Source: an uncultured Parabacteroides sp. (lineage in GTDB: Bacteria > Bacteroidota > Bacteroidia > Bacteroidales > Tannerellaceae). Taken from it: a stretch of 64,000 bases of DNA. The stretch lies in assembly GCA_937894065.1 (NCBI GenBank), contig CALCST010000018.1:40365-104364 (forward strand), written 5' to 3'. Position numbers and translations under genes: made by a program. Within the stretch, counting starts at the first letter, position 1. Each line of letters starts with the position of its first letter. The notes below the pieces were generated by a model. The model had not been told where the DNA came from. It worked only from the letters and a program-made list of their open reading frames with translations, and did no database searches. Of this stretch, positions 34,536 to 42,974 are shown one piece after another.

Positions 34536-34565
34536 ATATTAGGTGTTTTATATATTCATTACAAG

Positions 34566-34582
34566 TATGTCATTATGGCATA
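34566..34582. promoter_or_regulatory. Palindrome TATGTCATTATGGCATA, proximal copy
   Basis: TATGTCA and TGGCATA form an inverted repeat around TTA with one mismatch. It lies 31 bases before the XRE start codon and downstream of the XRE promoter, fitting a repressor site. Confidence 0.55.
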
Positions 34583-34617
34583 AATCGGTCCATTTCAAGT
34601 AGATTTTTTGCTATATA

Positions 34618-34648
34618 CAAAGTTATACAAAGATTTTAATTAAGCAAA
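34618..34648 (-). promoter_or_regulatory. Consensus promoter of the XRE regulator
   Basis: On the minus strand TTTG (34648-34645) and TAACTTTG (34625-34618) are separated by exactly 19 bases, a full match to the Bacteroidota consensus. Confidence 0.75.
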
Positions 34649-35108
34649 TATTATGTTATAATAATATACATCATAAATGTATACATTATTGTTTACATCC
34701 GAATACAGAACATTTGTAAACTTTGATTTTTTCTGTTATAATTCACTTTAGATAAATCGGATATAAAACTAGGTCGCAATAGATTAATAAATACATATTT
34801 ATAGTCTAATTATAGACTTGTATACATTATGCGCGTTATCCATGGATTTGTTTTTAGTAAACTTTCAACAAAACTATATAATTCACTGAACATATGCATA
34901 TTATAACTAATAAATATATTTATGTTACTATATACTTTGGTATACTTTTGCTTATGTATACAAAGGTGATTTTAGCGCTATTTTCCCGTATATATATGTA
35001 TATAATTGTATTTTTTAAGGTGAAAATATAATCTTGTATACTACTAATCAATCAAATTATTTTACATTAATATACTTTAGGTATAAACTACATTTCACAT
35101 AATATTAA

Positions 35109-35125
35109 TATGTCATTTTGGCATA
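35109..35125. promoter_or_regulatory. Palindrome TATGTCATTTTGGCATA, distal copy
   Basis: Differs from the copy at 34566 by one central base. It lies 540 bases away in the same gene-free region, and no promoter could be assigned to it with confidence. Confidence 0.45.
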
Positions 35126-35343
35126 TATGATTTATATATATGGCTATATTATCTTTATGCACTTGCCTGGTTTCTTCTGTAAACTTTATCGGCTGTGTTA
35201 TACTTTTCGGGAATAAATTATATGAGTAATTATAGGGATGCGAAAATTCAAGCAATATTTTCCAAGCAAAAAACATGAAAATACTACTAGAAGTAAATTG
35301 AAATAAGTACGGAAGAAAATTTACTTATGTACGGAAGGAAATA

Positions 35344-35387
35344 AAATTACATCCGAACCCAGCGGCGACTGGATCCGGATGTAATTT
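35344..35387 (-). terminator. Terminator of amn-holA
   Basis: AAATTACATCCG pairs with CGGATGTAATTT over 12 bp around a GC-rich loop. On the minus strand it is followed by TATTTCC. It lies about 46 bases beyond the holA stop. Confidence 0.75.
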
Positions 35388-35432
35388 AAGAGGAATTTTT
35401 ATAGCAAGGTTTTTATCTTTGTCACTATATTA

Positions 35433-36464
35433 TCATAGATGAAGAATCTTATACACCAGCATTCTCAATATATCGCCATCTTCTTCTCCTGTGGTTCCAA
35501 ATCCTTTTGAAAGAGCATCAGCCTCGCGAATTTCATTAATAATATTGAATGCTTTCATTGCTGAATAATTCTTTATTCCTGTAATATATTCTTTTGCTCC
35601 ATATGAATTTCTCAATCCCAGAAGAGTCATTATCGCTTGTTCACTCCGGTCTTTTGAATAATAGCATATAAGCAAATTTGAGAAATAATTATATAAAACT
35701 GAAAGAGTGACCTGGATTGGATTCATTTTCGAATTCTTGCCAAAGTAATCAATTATTTCATTAGATTTCAGAATTTCCTTATTTGCCAAGGCTCTAATCA
35801 ATTCGAAATTGTTATATTCTTTGCTGATACCAATATTCTCTTCAATCAATTCAGGTGTTATTCTTTGCACCCCGCTATTCTGCAATATTATTGTCAGTTT
35901 GTCGAGTTCTTTATCGAGTTTGCTCAAATCATTTCCGATATAATCGCACAGCATTTGAGTTGATTTAGCATCAATTCCCAATTTTCTGCTTTGAACAAAT
36001 CCCAATACAACTGACTGCAATTTATAGTCTGGTATTTTTTTCGATTCAAACACCTTTCCTATTTTATTTGCAATTTGATAAAGAGATTTCCTTTTGTCAA
36101 TTGATTTGTATTTATAATTTAACACAAGAATTGTCGATTTAAGAGGATTCTTCAAATAATCGGAAAGCAAATCAATATTCCTAATTACTTGAGCTTCCCT
36201 TACAACTATCAATTGATATTCTGACATCATCGGATATCGTCTGGCTGCATTTATTATTTTGATTGCATCGCAATCTGCTCCATAGAATATCATCTGATTG
36301 AAATCCTTTTCGCTTTCTGTCAGAACTTCATCAATCAGTAAATCCGTCAATTTATCAATAAAATAAGGCTCTTCGCCCATCAGCAAATATATGGGATAAT
36401 AATTCCTTGATTTGATACTTTTATATAATTCTTCAAATGACGATGTTTCTTCTTTTTTTGCCAT
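35433..36464 (-). CDS. holA: DNA polymerase III, delta subunit
   Basis: Clamp-loader subunit of 343 residues that opens the beta sliding clamp. MAKKEETSSFEELYKSI is taken as the start; an ATG two codons upstream directly abuts the stop of the previous gene and is an alternative. HolA features are the N-terminal PIYLLMGEEPYFIDKLTDLLID and DFNQMIFYGADC (domain I). FSKQLIVVREA-like YQLIVVREAQ and KSTILVLNYKYKSIDKR follow, and the all-alpha domain III contains NDLSKLDKELDKLTI. It follows amn with zero to six bases between, in an arrangement common in Bacteroides. Confidence 0.9.
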   Translation of the reverse strand: MAKKEETSSFEELYKSIKSRNYYPIYLLMGEEPYFIDKLTDLLIDEVLTESEKDFNQMIFYGADCDAIKIINAARRYPMMSEYQLIVVREAQVIRNIDLLSDYLKNPLKSTILVLNYKYKSIDKRKSLYQIANKIGKVFESKKIPDYKLQSVVLGFVQSRKLGIDAKSTQMLCDYIGNDLSKLDKELDKLTIILQNSGVQRITPELIEENIGISKEYNNFELIRALANKEILKSNEIIDYFGKNSKMNPIQVTLSVLYNYFSNLLICYYSKDRSEQAIMTLLGLRNSYGAKEYITGIKNYSAMKAFNIINEIREADALSKGFGTTGEEDGDILRMLVYKILHL

Positions 36465-36470
36465 AAGCAT

Positions 36471-37247
36471 TTACCAGCTAAATCTTATATGTTGAATAGT
36501 TTTATTTTCATTTATGATTTGCAATAAGGATTCAATACCTAGTTTGACATGCTCATTAACGAATAGTTTGGTTATCTTTTTGTCAGACTCTTCTGTCTTT
36601 ATTCCATCTTCTTCCATTGGTTTGTCGGAAATCATCAATAAAGCCCCGGTTGGAATTTTGTTGGCAAAACCGGCGGTCAATAATGTTGCTGTTTCCATAT
36701 CGATTCCGCTTGCATGAGTTTGAATCAAATATTCTTTGAAGTCATTATCATATTCCCAAACTCTTCTGTTTGTTGTGTAAACTGTTCCTGTCCAATAATC
36801 TTTTCCATTATCTCGGATTGCTGAAGAAATTGCTCTCAACATATAAAATGCCGGCAATGAAGGAACTTCCGGCGGAAGATATTCATCCGATGTGCCTTCG
36901 CCTCTGATTGCTGCAATTGGCAATAAATAATCACCAAGTTTGATTGATTTCTTCAGTCCTCCGCATTTGCCGAGAAACAGAACTGCTTTGGGTTTAATTG
37001 CCGAAAGCAAATCCATAATTGTGGCGGCATTTGCGCTTCCCATTCCAAAATTTATAATAGTAATTCCTTCTGCCGAAGCATTAGGCATTGCACTTTTCAG
37101 TCCGAGAACTTCAACATTGAAAAATTCGGCAAAAATTTCCACATACTTTGTGAAATTCGTCAGAAGAATGTACGGAGTAAAATCTTCCAGTTTTCGTTCC
37201 GTATATCTTGGCAGCCAGTTTTCAACAATTTCTTGTTTTGTCTTCAT
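36471..37247 (-). CDS. AMP nucleosidase
   Basis: Hydrolyses AMP to adenine and ribose 5-phosphate; 258 residues starting MKTKQEIVENWLPRYTERKLEDF, which matches relatives better than a start nine codons earlier. It is the short Bacteroidota form, consisting mainly of the nucleoside-phosphorylase-like domain. Visible features are the ILLTNFTKYVEIFAEFF start, ITIINFGMGSANAATIMDLLSAIKPKAVLFLGKCGG, and the base/ribose-binding GIDMETATLLTAGFANKIPTGALLMISDKP. The cytosolic role is purine salvage and control of AMP level. It is cotranscribed with holA. Confidence 0.92.
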   Translation of the reverse strand: MKTKQEIVENWLPRYTERKLEDFTPYILLTNFTKYVEIFAEFFNVEVLGLKSAMPNASAEGITIINFGMGSANAATIMDLLSAIKPKAVLFLGKCGGLKKSIKLGDYLLPIAAIRGEGTSDEYLPPEVPSLPAFYMLRAISSAIRDNGKDYWTGTVYTTNRRVWEYDNDFKEYLIQTHASGIDMETATLLTAGFANKIPTGALLMISDKPMEEDGIKTEESDKKITKLFVNEHVKLGIESLLQIINENKTIQHIRFSW

Positions 37248-37342
37248 AAAATAGAAATTTTTCAAGTTGAACAAACTTACACAATTTTACTCTAATAATC
37301 TAGCTTTTCATTATCTTTACATTCATATAATGTGTAATAATT

Positions 37343-37792
37343 ATGAATAATTTGAATCTGCCTGCCTTCCAATATAAAATCAAGCACATAGAAAATAAGG
37401 CGTATATATATGATATTTTGAGGAAAAAGTTTATCGTTATTACGCCTGAAGAATGGGTAAGACAGCATTTCGTAAACTATCTGATAGGCTATTTAAGTTA
37501 TCCGAAGCAATTAATAGCCAATGAAGTTTCCATTCGCCTGAACTCCACAAGTAAGCGCTGCGACACTGTAATCTATTCGAAAACATTGCAGCCGCAAGTG
37601 ATAATCGAGTATAAATCTCCGGAGATAGACTTGTCGCAAGCAGTATTTGACCAGGCTCTGCGTTATAATATGGTTTTGCGGGTTAAATATATCATCTTGA
37701 GTAATGGAATAAAGCATATTTGCTGCAAAATAGATTATGACAACAACAAATATATTTTTCTGTCTGATATTCCAAAATATGAGGATTTATAA
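37343..37792 (+). CDS. Small HsdR N-terminal-like (PD-(D/E)XK) protein
   Basis: Protein of 149 residues resembling the N-terminal nuclease domain of type I restriction subunits (HSDR_N_2), but standing alone. A helix (TPEEWVRQHFVNYLIGYLSYPKQLIANEVSIRLN) precedes the nuclease core. There KRCDTVIYSK holds the metal-binding Asp and VIIEYKSPEI holds the E-x-K. Then come QAVFDQALRYNMVLRVKYIILSNGIKHICCKI. It is divergent from amn-holA, a neighbourhood conserved in Bacteroides. This suggests a housekeeping or DNA-maintenance role, not restriction, since no HsdM or HsdS is present. Confidence 0.85.
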   Translation: MNNLNLPAFQYKIKHIENKAYIYDILRKKFIVITPEEWVRQHFVNYLIGYLSYPKQLIANEVSIRLNSTSKRCDTVIYSKTLQPQVIIEYKSPEIDLSQAVFDQALRYNMVLRVKYIILSNGIKHICCKIDYDNNKYIFLSDIPKYEDL

Positions 37793-37799
37793 AATAAAA

Positions 37800-37839
37800 A
37801 CAGCTGCGCTATGCTTCGATGTAAACATAACGCAGCTGT
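37800..37839. terminator. Terminator between convergent small genes
   Basis: ACAGCTGCGCTATG pairs with CATAACGCAGCTGT (one mismatch). The minus strand has a TTTTTATTTT tail, serving the 64-codon gene at 37858. On the plus strand it lies eight bases after the HsdR_N-like gene. Confidence 0.78.
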
Positions 37840-37857
37840 ATCATAGAAAAAATATTT

Positions 37858-38052
37858 TCATTCAGAAAGCATTACCAAAGGTTTATACTTTCCTATATTC
37901 ATAGTTTTAATAGTGTCATTCAAAAGATTTGCTTTTTCCATTTTTATCTCAGAATCTATAGGCAACAACATTGTATTTTCTGAATTCTTTGTGTCAAAGA
38001 ACAAAGAATAACAAAACAAAATACCGAAAAATGATAGAATCAATCCTTTCAT
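37858..38052 (-). CDS. Small secreted or membrane-anchored protein of unknown function
   Basis: A 64-residue ORF beginning MKGLILSFFGILFCYSLFFDTKNSEN. The first 19 residues form a signal peptide or membrane anchor. The remaining 45 are polar with no recognised motif (MEKANLLNDTIKTMNIGKYKPLVML). A strong minus-strand terminator starts 19 bases after its stop, which supports expression. I do not recognise a family. It could be a small peptide with a regulatory or surface role, or a chance ORF. Confidence 0.45.
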   Translation of the reverse strand: MKGLILSFFGILFCYSLFFDTKNSENTMLLPIDSEIKMEKANLLNDTIKTMNIGKYKPLVMLSE

Positions 38053-38209
38053 ACTAGTTTCTTTTATGATTTCTTTTATTTATTAGATGTAGTATGTTGA
38101 TTAAATGCTGCATGAAAGTTCTATTTTTTTGCAAATAAAATAGCTTTGTCTTTGTTTGACGATGTTATCTCTCTGATTATTATATAAATAAAACTATATT
38201 TTTCTTTTT

Positions 38210-38300
38210 TAAAATATATACGGACCTAGCAAGATTTAGGGCAATATATAATGAAACGTAGGACCGAACCTACGTTTCAATACATCTATATATATTTTCA
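38210..38300. repeat. Dispersed AT-rich CGGACC/TATATATTT repeat, copy 3
   Basis: TATATACGGACC, then a hairpin GAAACGTAGG/CCTACGTTTC (38253-38278), then TACATCTATATATATTTTC. It resembles the blocks near 6635 and 19660. The hairpin lies about 65 bases after the stop of the gene at 38343 and may act as its terminator. The rest of this 290-base gap is AT-rich and empty. Confidence 0.55.
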
Positions 38301-38342
38301 AGAAATATTAGCTCTATATAGTAAGCCTCAATATGACACATG

Positions 38343-40559
38343 TTAAAGCATAAACATCACTTTAACTCCATCCTTTAGATTCTTAAATTTCAAATAATAT
38401 GTGTGGGAAGTTTCGTCCCATTCTATTGTTATATTCTTTTGTTTTTTTCCTTTCTTGTTCAAGACCCATACATTCTTGGCTTTTGTCGGAGAATAAATTC
38501 TCAACACAGAATTTGTATATAATGGTCCTCTAGTAATGAATGAATAGGAATTCTCATTCCATACTTCATCATATATTCGTGACGAAGAAGCTATTACTTG
38601 TGCTTTGTCGCTATTTTTCAACATAGACAAATCATATAGGAAAGCTTGATCGCCCGGATAAACTTCCACACTATCTACAATTGGCAGATACGACGAGAAC
38701 AAATCAATATAAAGGCCTGAAGCCTTGAATGCTGATGAATCCGGAGATTCGTCCATAACGGAGATTACTCTGTATGCACCTCTACGGATGTCAAGATAAT
38801 TCCTGATGTTCAGATGTTCATCTGTTACTCCATTGAACAAAGAATCAACCGAATTGACAAGAGTAAAATCCGCATCTTCCGATTTAACAAAATCTTCAGG
38901 ATTTGACCTTATCACGCGTATTTTTCCCTTTCCGAAAGAGTATGTTCCTTCGTCCGCAAATTCAGGCATATTCATCAGTCCAAACAAATGGTCAGCCGGA
39001 TGTTTCCAGTTGTTTCCATTACTGTTCCACCATTCCGTTATTACTTGGAAAGGATCATTATCCTTTGATACATAAACTAATACTCCTCCGTTTTTTACCC
39101 AGTCGGCAATGTTGTAATGCGCCTTTTCGTCAAGAGGCTTCATATTCGAATATGTCATTAAAAGCAACTTGGTATTATCCCAAATATTCGGTGATGACAG
39201 ATTCTCAATATGAATAGTATTAACCGGAATTCCTCTCTTTATGAATGGCATTGTAAGACCAAAGAAATTAGATAACTCCTTATCCAAATATCCGTCAATT
39301 GGCTCGTCTGAACATTGATACATAATTGAATTAGAAGTCAGGACACTTATTCCATTAGTTCCGGAAATAACATTGTCAGAAGCAGGCATATTGTTCAACG
39401 ACTGAACCATAATTTGCATTTGAGCAGAAAAATATTCAGGCACATGACTTTTTCTGTCCACCATTTTTCCCGCTTTATACTCTCCTTCATATATACGCTC
39501 CGGCCATTGCATGACAATGTAGTTGTCAATCTTCGGATAAAAAAGTTGGGCAGCAAAAATAGCTTCATAATTTCTGAGATATTCCTCCCAGTCACGAGGC
39601 CAGTCCTCCAGCGGATCAGTCAAAAAGAACAGCTTTCTGTTGGTTGGCGAAGCCATTGACTCAAGCAGTCCATATTCCAGATAAGCTGTTTCGAAAATTC
39701 GTTCTTTCAATTCTCCATTGTAATAGTTCGGCAAGCGCGAAGTTCCGGCCCAAACTTGTCCGACATAGCCGTCAACATTGGCTAATGCTCCAAGACTAGC
39801 TTCCGGACTAACAATTTGCCATTGAGCATAATTAAGCAGTGAGTGAGTAGTGACGAAGCATTTCACATCCAAGCCTCTGCTTTTCCCATATTTTTTTGCA
39901 AACGCATTACATTCATCTATCGCATTATAAAACAAATGATGCTTCAGTTTATTAGACAAATATAGATTTTCTGCCGACAAATGCTGAGGGCGCCATGCAA
40001 ATCCATAATACTTTTCCCATTCTGATTTGAATGCATCACTATATCCGGCAAAAGCCCAGAATTCAGGCTCAGCCAAATAAAGGACATCTATTCCCGCATC
40101 AATCATTCTTTTGATTTTATACAATTTCATATAATTAAGGAATGATTCTGTAGGGACAATATATGGAACATTATCGTGATGCCAGCAAGTATCACCTTTC
40201 AGAGTTTTCTGTCCTTCGTCATAATGAGGCGTTCCGTCCCAGTTACCGGAAATATAATCAGCATATTCTCCCCAAGAAATTCCGGTCATAAAATGTGCCT
40301 GATATCCGTTATTCCTCCATGAGCGGACTCTCTCCTCAAATGTAGCTTCTCCATCGCCGAAATCCAGATAATCCTGAGTTTTCATTCCATAAATAATAGC
40401 TATATCAGAACGAATGTCGAGTTCCGGTTTCCAGGGCGAAGCTGTTTGTAATGCAGTCTTTTCGAGTCTTTCTCCTTCAGTTTTATTCGTTTCCAAAGGA
40501 TGACACGAAGCAAGCAACATTAAAGATAGAGAATATAAATATATTGTTCTATTTTGCAT
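38343..40559 (-). CDS. Large lipoprotein with a glycoside-hydrolase-like (GH-A clan) fold pattern
   Basis: Surface or periplasmic lipoprotein of 738 residues, lipobox LASC with Cys19. I do not recognise a named family with certainty. The first half reads like a TIM barrel: WRNNGYQAHFMTGISWGEY, KRMIDAGIDVLYLAEPEFWAFAGYS with a Glu pair at 164/166, and QWPERIYEGEYKAGK. The pattern resembles GH42-type hydrolases acting on beta-galactosides or related sugars. The middle (about 440-560) has a Rossmann-like segment (KLLLMTYSNMKPLDEKAHYNIADWVKNGGVLVYVSKDNDP), like the amidotransferase-like domain after GH42 barrels. The C-terminus is beta-rich. The catalytic nucleophile is not assigned. It is cotranscribed five bases after a patatin-like gene. 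Confidence 0.7.
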   Translation of the reverse strand: MQNRTIYLYSLSLMLLASCHPLETNKTEGERLEKTALQTASPWKPELDIRSDIAIIYGMKTQDYLDFGDGEATFEERVRSWRNNGYQAHFMTGISWGEYADYISGNWDGTPHYDEGQKTLKGDTCWHHDNVPYIVPTESFLNYMKLYKIKRMIDAGIDVLYLAEPEFWAFAGYSDAFKSEWEKYYGFAWRPQHLSAENLYLSNKLKHHLFYNAIDECNAFAKKYGKSRGLDVKCFVTTHSLLNYAQWQIVSPEASLGALANVDGYVGQVWAGTSRLPNYYNGELKERIFETAYLEYGLLESMASPTNRKLFFLTDPLEDWPRDWEEYLRNYEAIFAAQLFYPKIDNYIVMQWPERIYEGEYKAGKMVDRKSHVPEYFSAQMQIMVQSLNNMPASDNVISGTNGISVLTSNSIMYQCSDEPIDGYLDKELSNFFGLTMPFIKRGIPVNTIHIENLSSPNIWDNTKLLLMTYSNMKPLDEKAHYNIADWVKNGGVLVYVSKDNDPFQVITEWWNSNGNNWKHPADHLFGLMNMPEFADEGTYSFGKGKIRVIRSNPEDFVKSEDADFTLVNSVDSLFNGVTDEHLNIRNYLDIRRGAYRVISVMDESPDSSAFKASGLYIDLFSSYLPIVDSVEVYPGDQAFLYDLSMLKNSDKAQVIASSSRIYDEVWNENSYSFITRGPLYTNSVLRIYSPTKAKNVWVLNKKGKKQKNITIEWDETSHTYYLKFKNLKDGVKVMFML

Positions 40560-40564
40560 AAAAA

Positions 40565-41410
40565 TCAGAAATTCCTTTTTGACAAATACTTTTCAGCTAA
40601 ATTATATCCTTCGTAGTATAAATCCTTTAGTTTGGAAACATCCTTTTCAGTTCTTACTACTTTTAATGGAGTTTCAGGTCTGATGACAATGGCTTTACCT
40701 TCTTCTTCCAAAGTATCTATGAAGTCCAATATCTCATTATAATGATAATATCTTTTCTTAAGTTTTTCTCTGATTTGAGGATAGCGTTTATATATGAACC
40801 AAGGCAAATAAAAATCCTTTTCCTCTTTTCTGTAACCTTTGTTTCTGGTCAGGACAATAACATTCTTGCTGTAGCCGTCACTTATGGCTTTCTTAACTGG
40901 AATAGGGTCGCACACTCCGCCATCGACCATTGGAATATTATCAACGTACGTAATCGGACACATCACAGGCAATGAGCATGAAGCTTTGCATATTTCAATT
41001 AATCTTGAAAAATCTTCTTTTTCTTCAAAGTAGTTTGCCTCTCCTGTGATGCAGTTGCTTGTAACAATTACAAAACGCATCTTATTGTTTTTGTATGTCT
41101 CAAAGTCAAACGGAAAATATTTATCCGGATATTCATAAAATATGAAATCCAAATCTATATATCCGTGACCTTTGAGCAAATGTTTCAACCCAATATAGTC
41201 GCGTTTGGTTGGCAATTCCACATTACTGAAATAAGATCTTCCTCTTTGACGGGAAATATATGATATGCCATTACTGGCACCGGCAGAAACTCCTATTGAA
41301 TATGGAAACCATATTTGGTTATCCATCATATAATCCAGTACGCCTGCAGTGAAAACGCCACGCATTCCACCGCCTTCCAAGACTAATCCTGTATTTTCAT
41401 CTATAACCAT
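40565..41410 (-). CDS. Patatin-like phospholipase
   Basis: Predicted lipid acyl hydrolase of 281 residues with a Ser-Asp dyad. The oxyanion motif is LEGGGMRGVFTAGVLD (residues 11-26). The nucleophile Ser is in GVSAGASNGISY near 42, and the Asp is in MVDGGVCDPIPV near 172. No signal peptide is present, so it is probably cytosolic or peripheral on the inner membrane. C-terminal KLKDLYYEGYNLAEKYL matches bacterial YjjU/RssA-like patatins. It directly precedes the large lipoprotein gene, an odd partner for a cytosolic lipase. Confidence 0.9.
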   Translation of the reverse strand: MVIDENTGLVLEGGGMRGVFTAGVLDYMMDNQIWFPYSIGVSAGASNGISYISRQRGRSYFSNVELPTKRDYIGLKHLLKGHGYIDLDFIFYEYPDKYFPFDFETYKNNKMRFVIVTSNCITGEANYFEEKEDFSRLIEICKASCSLPVMCPITYVDNIPMVDGGVCDPIPVKKAISDGYSKNVIVLTRNKGYRKEEKDFYLPWFIYKRYPQIREKLKKRYYHYNEILDFIDTLEEEGKAIVIRPETPLKVVRTEKDVSKLKDLYYEGYNLAEKYLSKRNF

Positions 41411-41432
41411 AACAACACAAATATATAATATA

Positions 41433-41489
41433 AAATATCCTATGTCTTTCAGGAAATATCTTATGCAGCCTGAAAAACATAGGATATTT
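41433..41489 (-). terminator. Terminator of nhaA
   Basis: AAATATCCTATGT pairs with ACATAGGATATTT, continued by TTTCAGG against CCTGAAA inside. AT-rich sequence follows on the minus strand. It lies between nhaA and the patatin gene and overlaps the likely patatin leader. Confidence 0.6.
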
Positions 41490-41537
41490 TCTTATCCAAA
41501 TGCTATAAATCAAATTACCTTAAGCAAATTGATTACA

Positions 41538-41566
41538 CAAATATACGGAATATTTACTCAGACAAA
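41538..41566 (-). promoter_or_regulatory. Possible promoter of the patatin operon
   Basis: TATATTTG (41545-41538, minus strand) with TTTG (41566-41563) 17 bases upstream. The -33 box lies inside the end of nhaA. Another TATATTTG at 41425-41418 is so close to the ATG that its transcript would be nearly leaderless. Confidence 0.35.
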
Positions 41567-42927
41567 TCTTCTGTTTGTTCAACCGGATTTGTCAAGTATT
41601 TTCTCAAAGCAAAATAACCAATCAAGCCTGAAATAAATGAACCGGAAAATACACCTAACTTAGCTTGGTTCAATAAATCCATTCCTTCAGGTGTAGTTGC
41701 ATCAAAAGACAAGTTAGCGATAAACAATGCCACTGTGAAACCAATACCGCCCAAAGCAGAAACTGCAAAAAGATTCTTGATATTCATTCCTTTTGGCATT
41801 GAAATTAAGCCACTTTTGATTGATATATAAGAAAATGAGAATATACCCATAGTTTTTCCTACTACTAAGCCCAAGAAAACAGCCAAAGGAACATTTATGA
41901 TTGATGCTGGATTTATATCTCCAAATGTCACACCTGCGTTGACAAATGCGAATAATGGCAATATAACATAACTTACAAATGGATGAAGTTTGTCTGTTAT
42001 TGTTTGTAATGGACTGATTGTGTGATTTGCTAGTGTATGAATATTGTTAAGCACATGAATTTGTCTTGAATTAAGCACAGTCGCTTTGTTTGAGCACTTA
42101 GCTTCTGAAGCGTCAAGCATTTCCAGATATTCGCCCATATCTCTTCTGAAACAATCAAGATGAAGTTTCGGACGAGCTGGCACTGTGAATGCAACCAACA
42201 CTCCCGCTATTGTAGGATGAATACCTGACTCCAGGAACAGCATCCACACACAAAAGCCTAAAACATAATAGAACAATCTGTTATATATTTTCATCTTGCC
42301 ACCAAGATACAAAACCAATAACAATGCTAATGATATCAATAATGGCTGGAAAGCTATTTCACCGCTATAGAAAAGGGCAATAATTATGATACCACCTATA
42401 TCGTCAACAACTGCCAATGCAGTCAAGAAAATACGAAGGCTTAATGGCACTTTATTTCCTAACAAACCTAACACTGCCAATGCGAATGCAATGTCCGTTG
42501 CCATTGGTATAGCAGCTCCGGATGCAGCACTTCCTGATGGACAAACTAAAAGGTAGAAAAGCACAGGGATAACCATACCGCCACATGCCGCGATGATAGG
42601 AAGCAAAGCCTTTCTGAACGAACACAACTCTCCTATCAAAACCTCCTGTTTGATTTCCAGACCAATAGTGAAAAAGAAAACAGCCATAAGCGCATCATTG
42701 ACAAATGCCAACAATGTCATAGGCTCACCATGATGAGCAAAAAAACTAAAGTTTCCTGCTTGAAGTTCAATTGGATGAAGCAAGAATTGCTGATATTTGT
42801 CAGCAAAAGGAGAGTTAGCTAATAACATAGCTAAAATTGTAGCTACAAACAACAATAAACTAGCGTTTGGTTTTTGCACTGCAAAACGACGCAACGGTTT
42901 TAGAATTACATGAAAAGTCTTCTCCAT
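41554..42927 (-). CDS. nhaA: Na+/H+ antiporter NhaA
   Basis: Inner-membrane antiporter of 457 residues, with about 12 helices, that exchanges Na+ or Li+ for protons. Key residues are present: MATDIAFALAVLGLL (Asp equivalent to E. coli D133) and VVDDIGGIIIIALFY (the ion-binding Asp pair D163/D164). The Lys-containing helix (GLVVGKTMGIFSFSYI) is also there. It is about 70 residues longer than E. coli NhaA. The extra length lies mainly in a cytosolic loop near residues 250-300 (HLDCFRRDMGEYLEMLDASEAKCSNKATVLNSR), typical of Bacteroidota members. It appears monocistronic. Confidence 0.95.
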   Translation of the reverse strand: MEKTFHVILKPLRRFAVQKPNASLLLFVATILAMLLANSPFADKYQQFLLHPIELQAGNFSFFAHHGEPMTLLAFVNDALMAVFFFTIGLEIKQEVLIGELCSFRKALLPIIAACGGMVIPVLFYLLVCPSGSAASGAAIPMATDIAFALAVLGLLGNKVPLSLRIFLTALAVVDDIGGIIIIALFYSGEIAFQPLLISLALLLVLYLGGKMKIYNRLFYYVLGFCVWMLFLESGIHPTIAGVLVAFTVPARPKLHLDCFRRDMGEYLEMLDASEAKCSNKATVLNSRQIHVLNNIHTLANHTISPLQTITDKLHPFVSYVILPLFAFVNAGVTFGDINPASIINVPLAVFLGLVVGKTMGIFSFSYISIKSGLISMPKGMNIKNLFAVSALGGIGFTVALFIANLSFDATTPEGMDLLNQAKLGVFSGSFISGLIGYFALRKYLTNPVEQTEDLSE

Positions 42928-42974
42928 AAATTGGATTTAAAGTTTAAATTTCTGCCTAATATTATTTATCTCAA

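Larger units (their letters stand above)
34536..35432. other. Long AT-rich intergenic region without a recognisable gene
   Basis: About 900 bases between the XRE gene and holA. It holds the XRE promoter, two copies of a TATGTCA-type palindrome, many TATAC-rich words (for example two TATACAAAG units near 34614-34630 and GGTATAC near 34940), and the holA terminator. No convincing ORF or tRNA was found. A small RNA cannot be excluded. Confidence 0.6.

Noticed and set aside
35088..35276. 62-codon minus-strand ORF in the long gene-free region
   Set aside because: It has no promoter or recognisable motif, and one of the palindromes lies within it.
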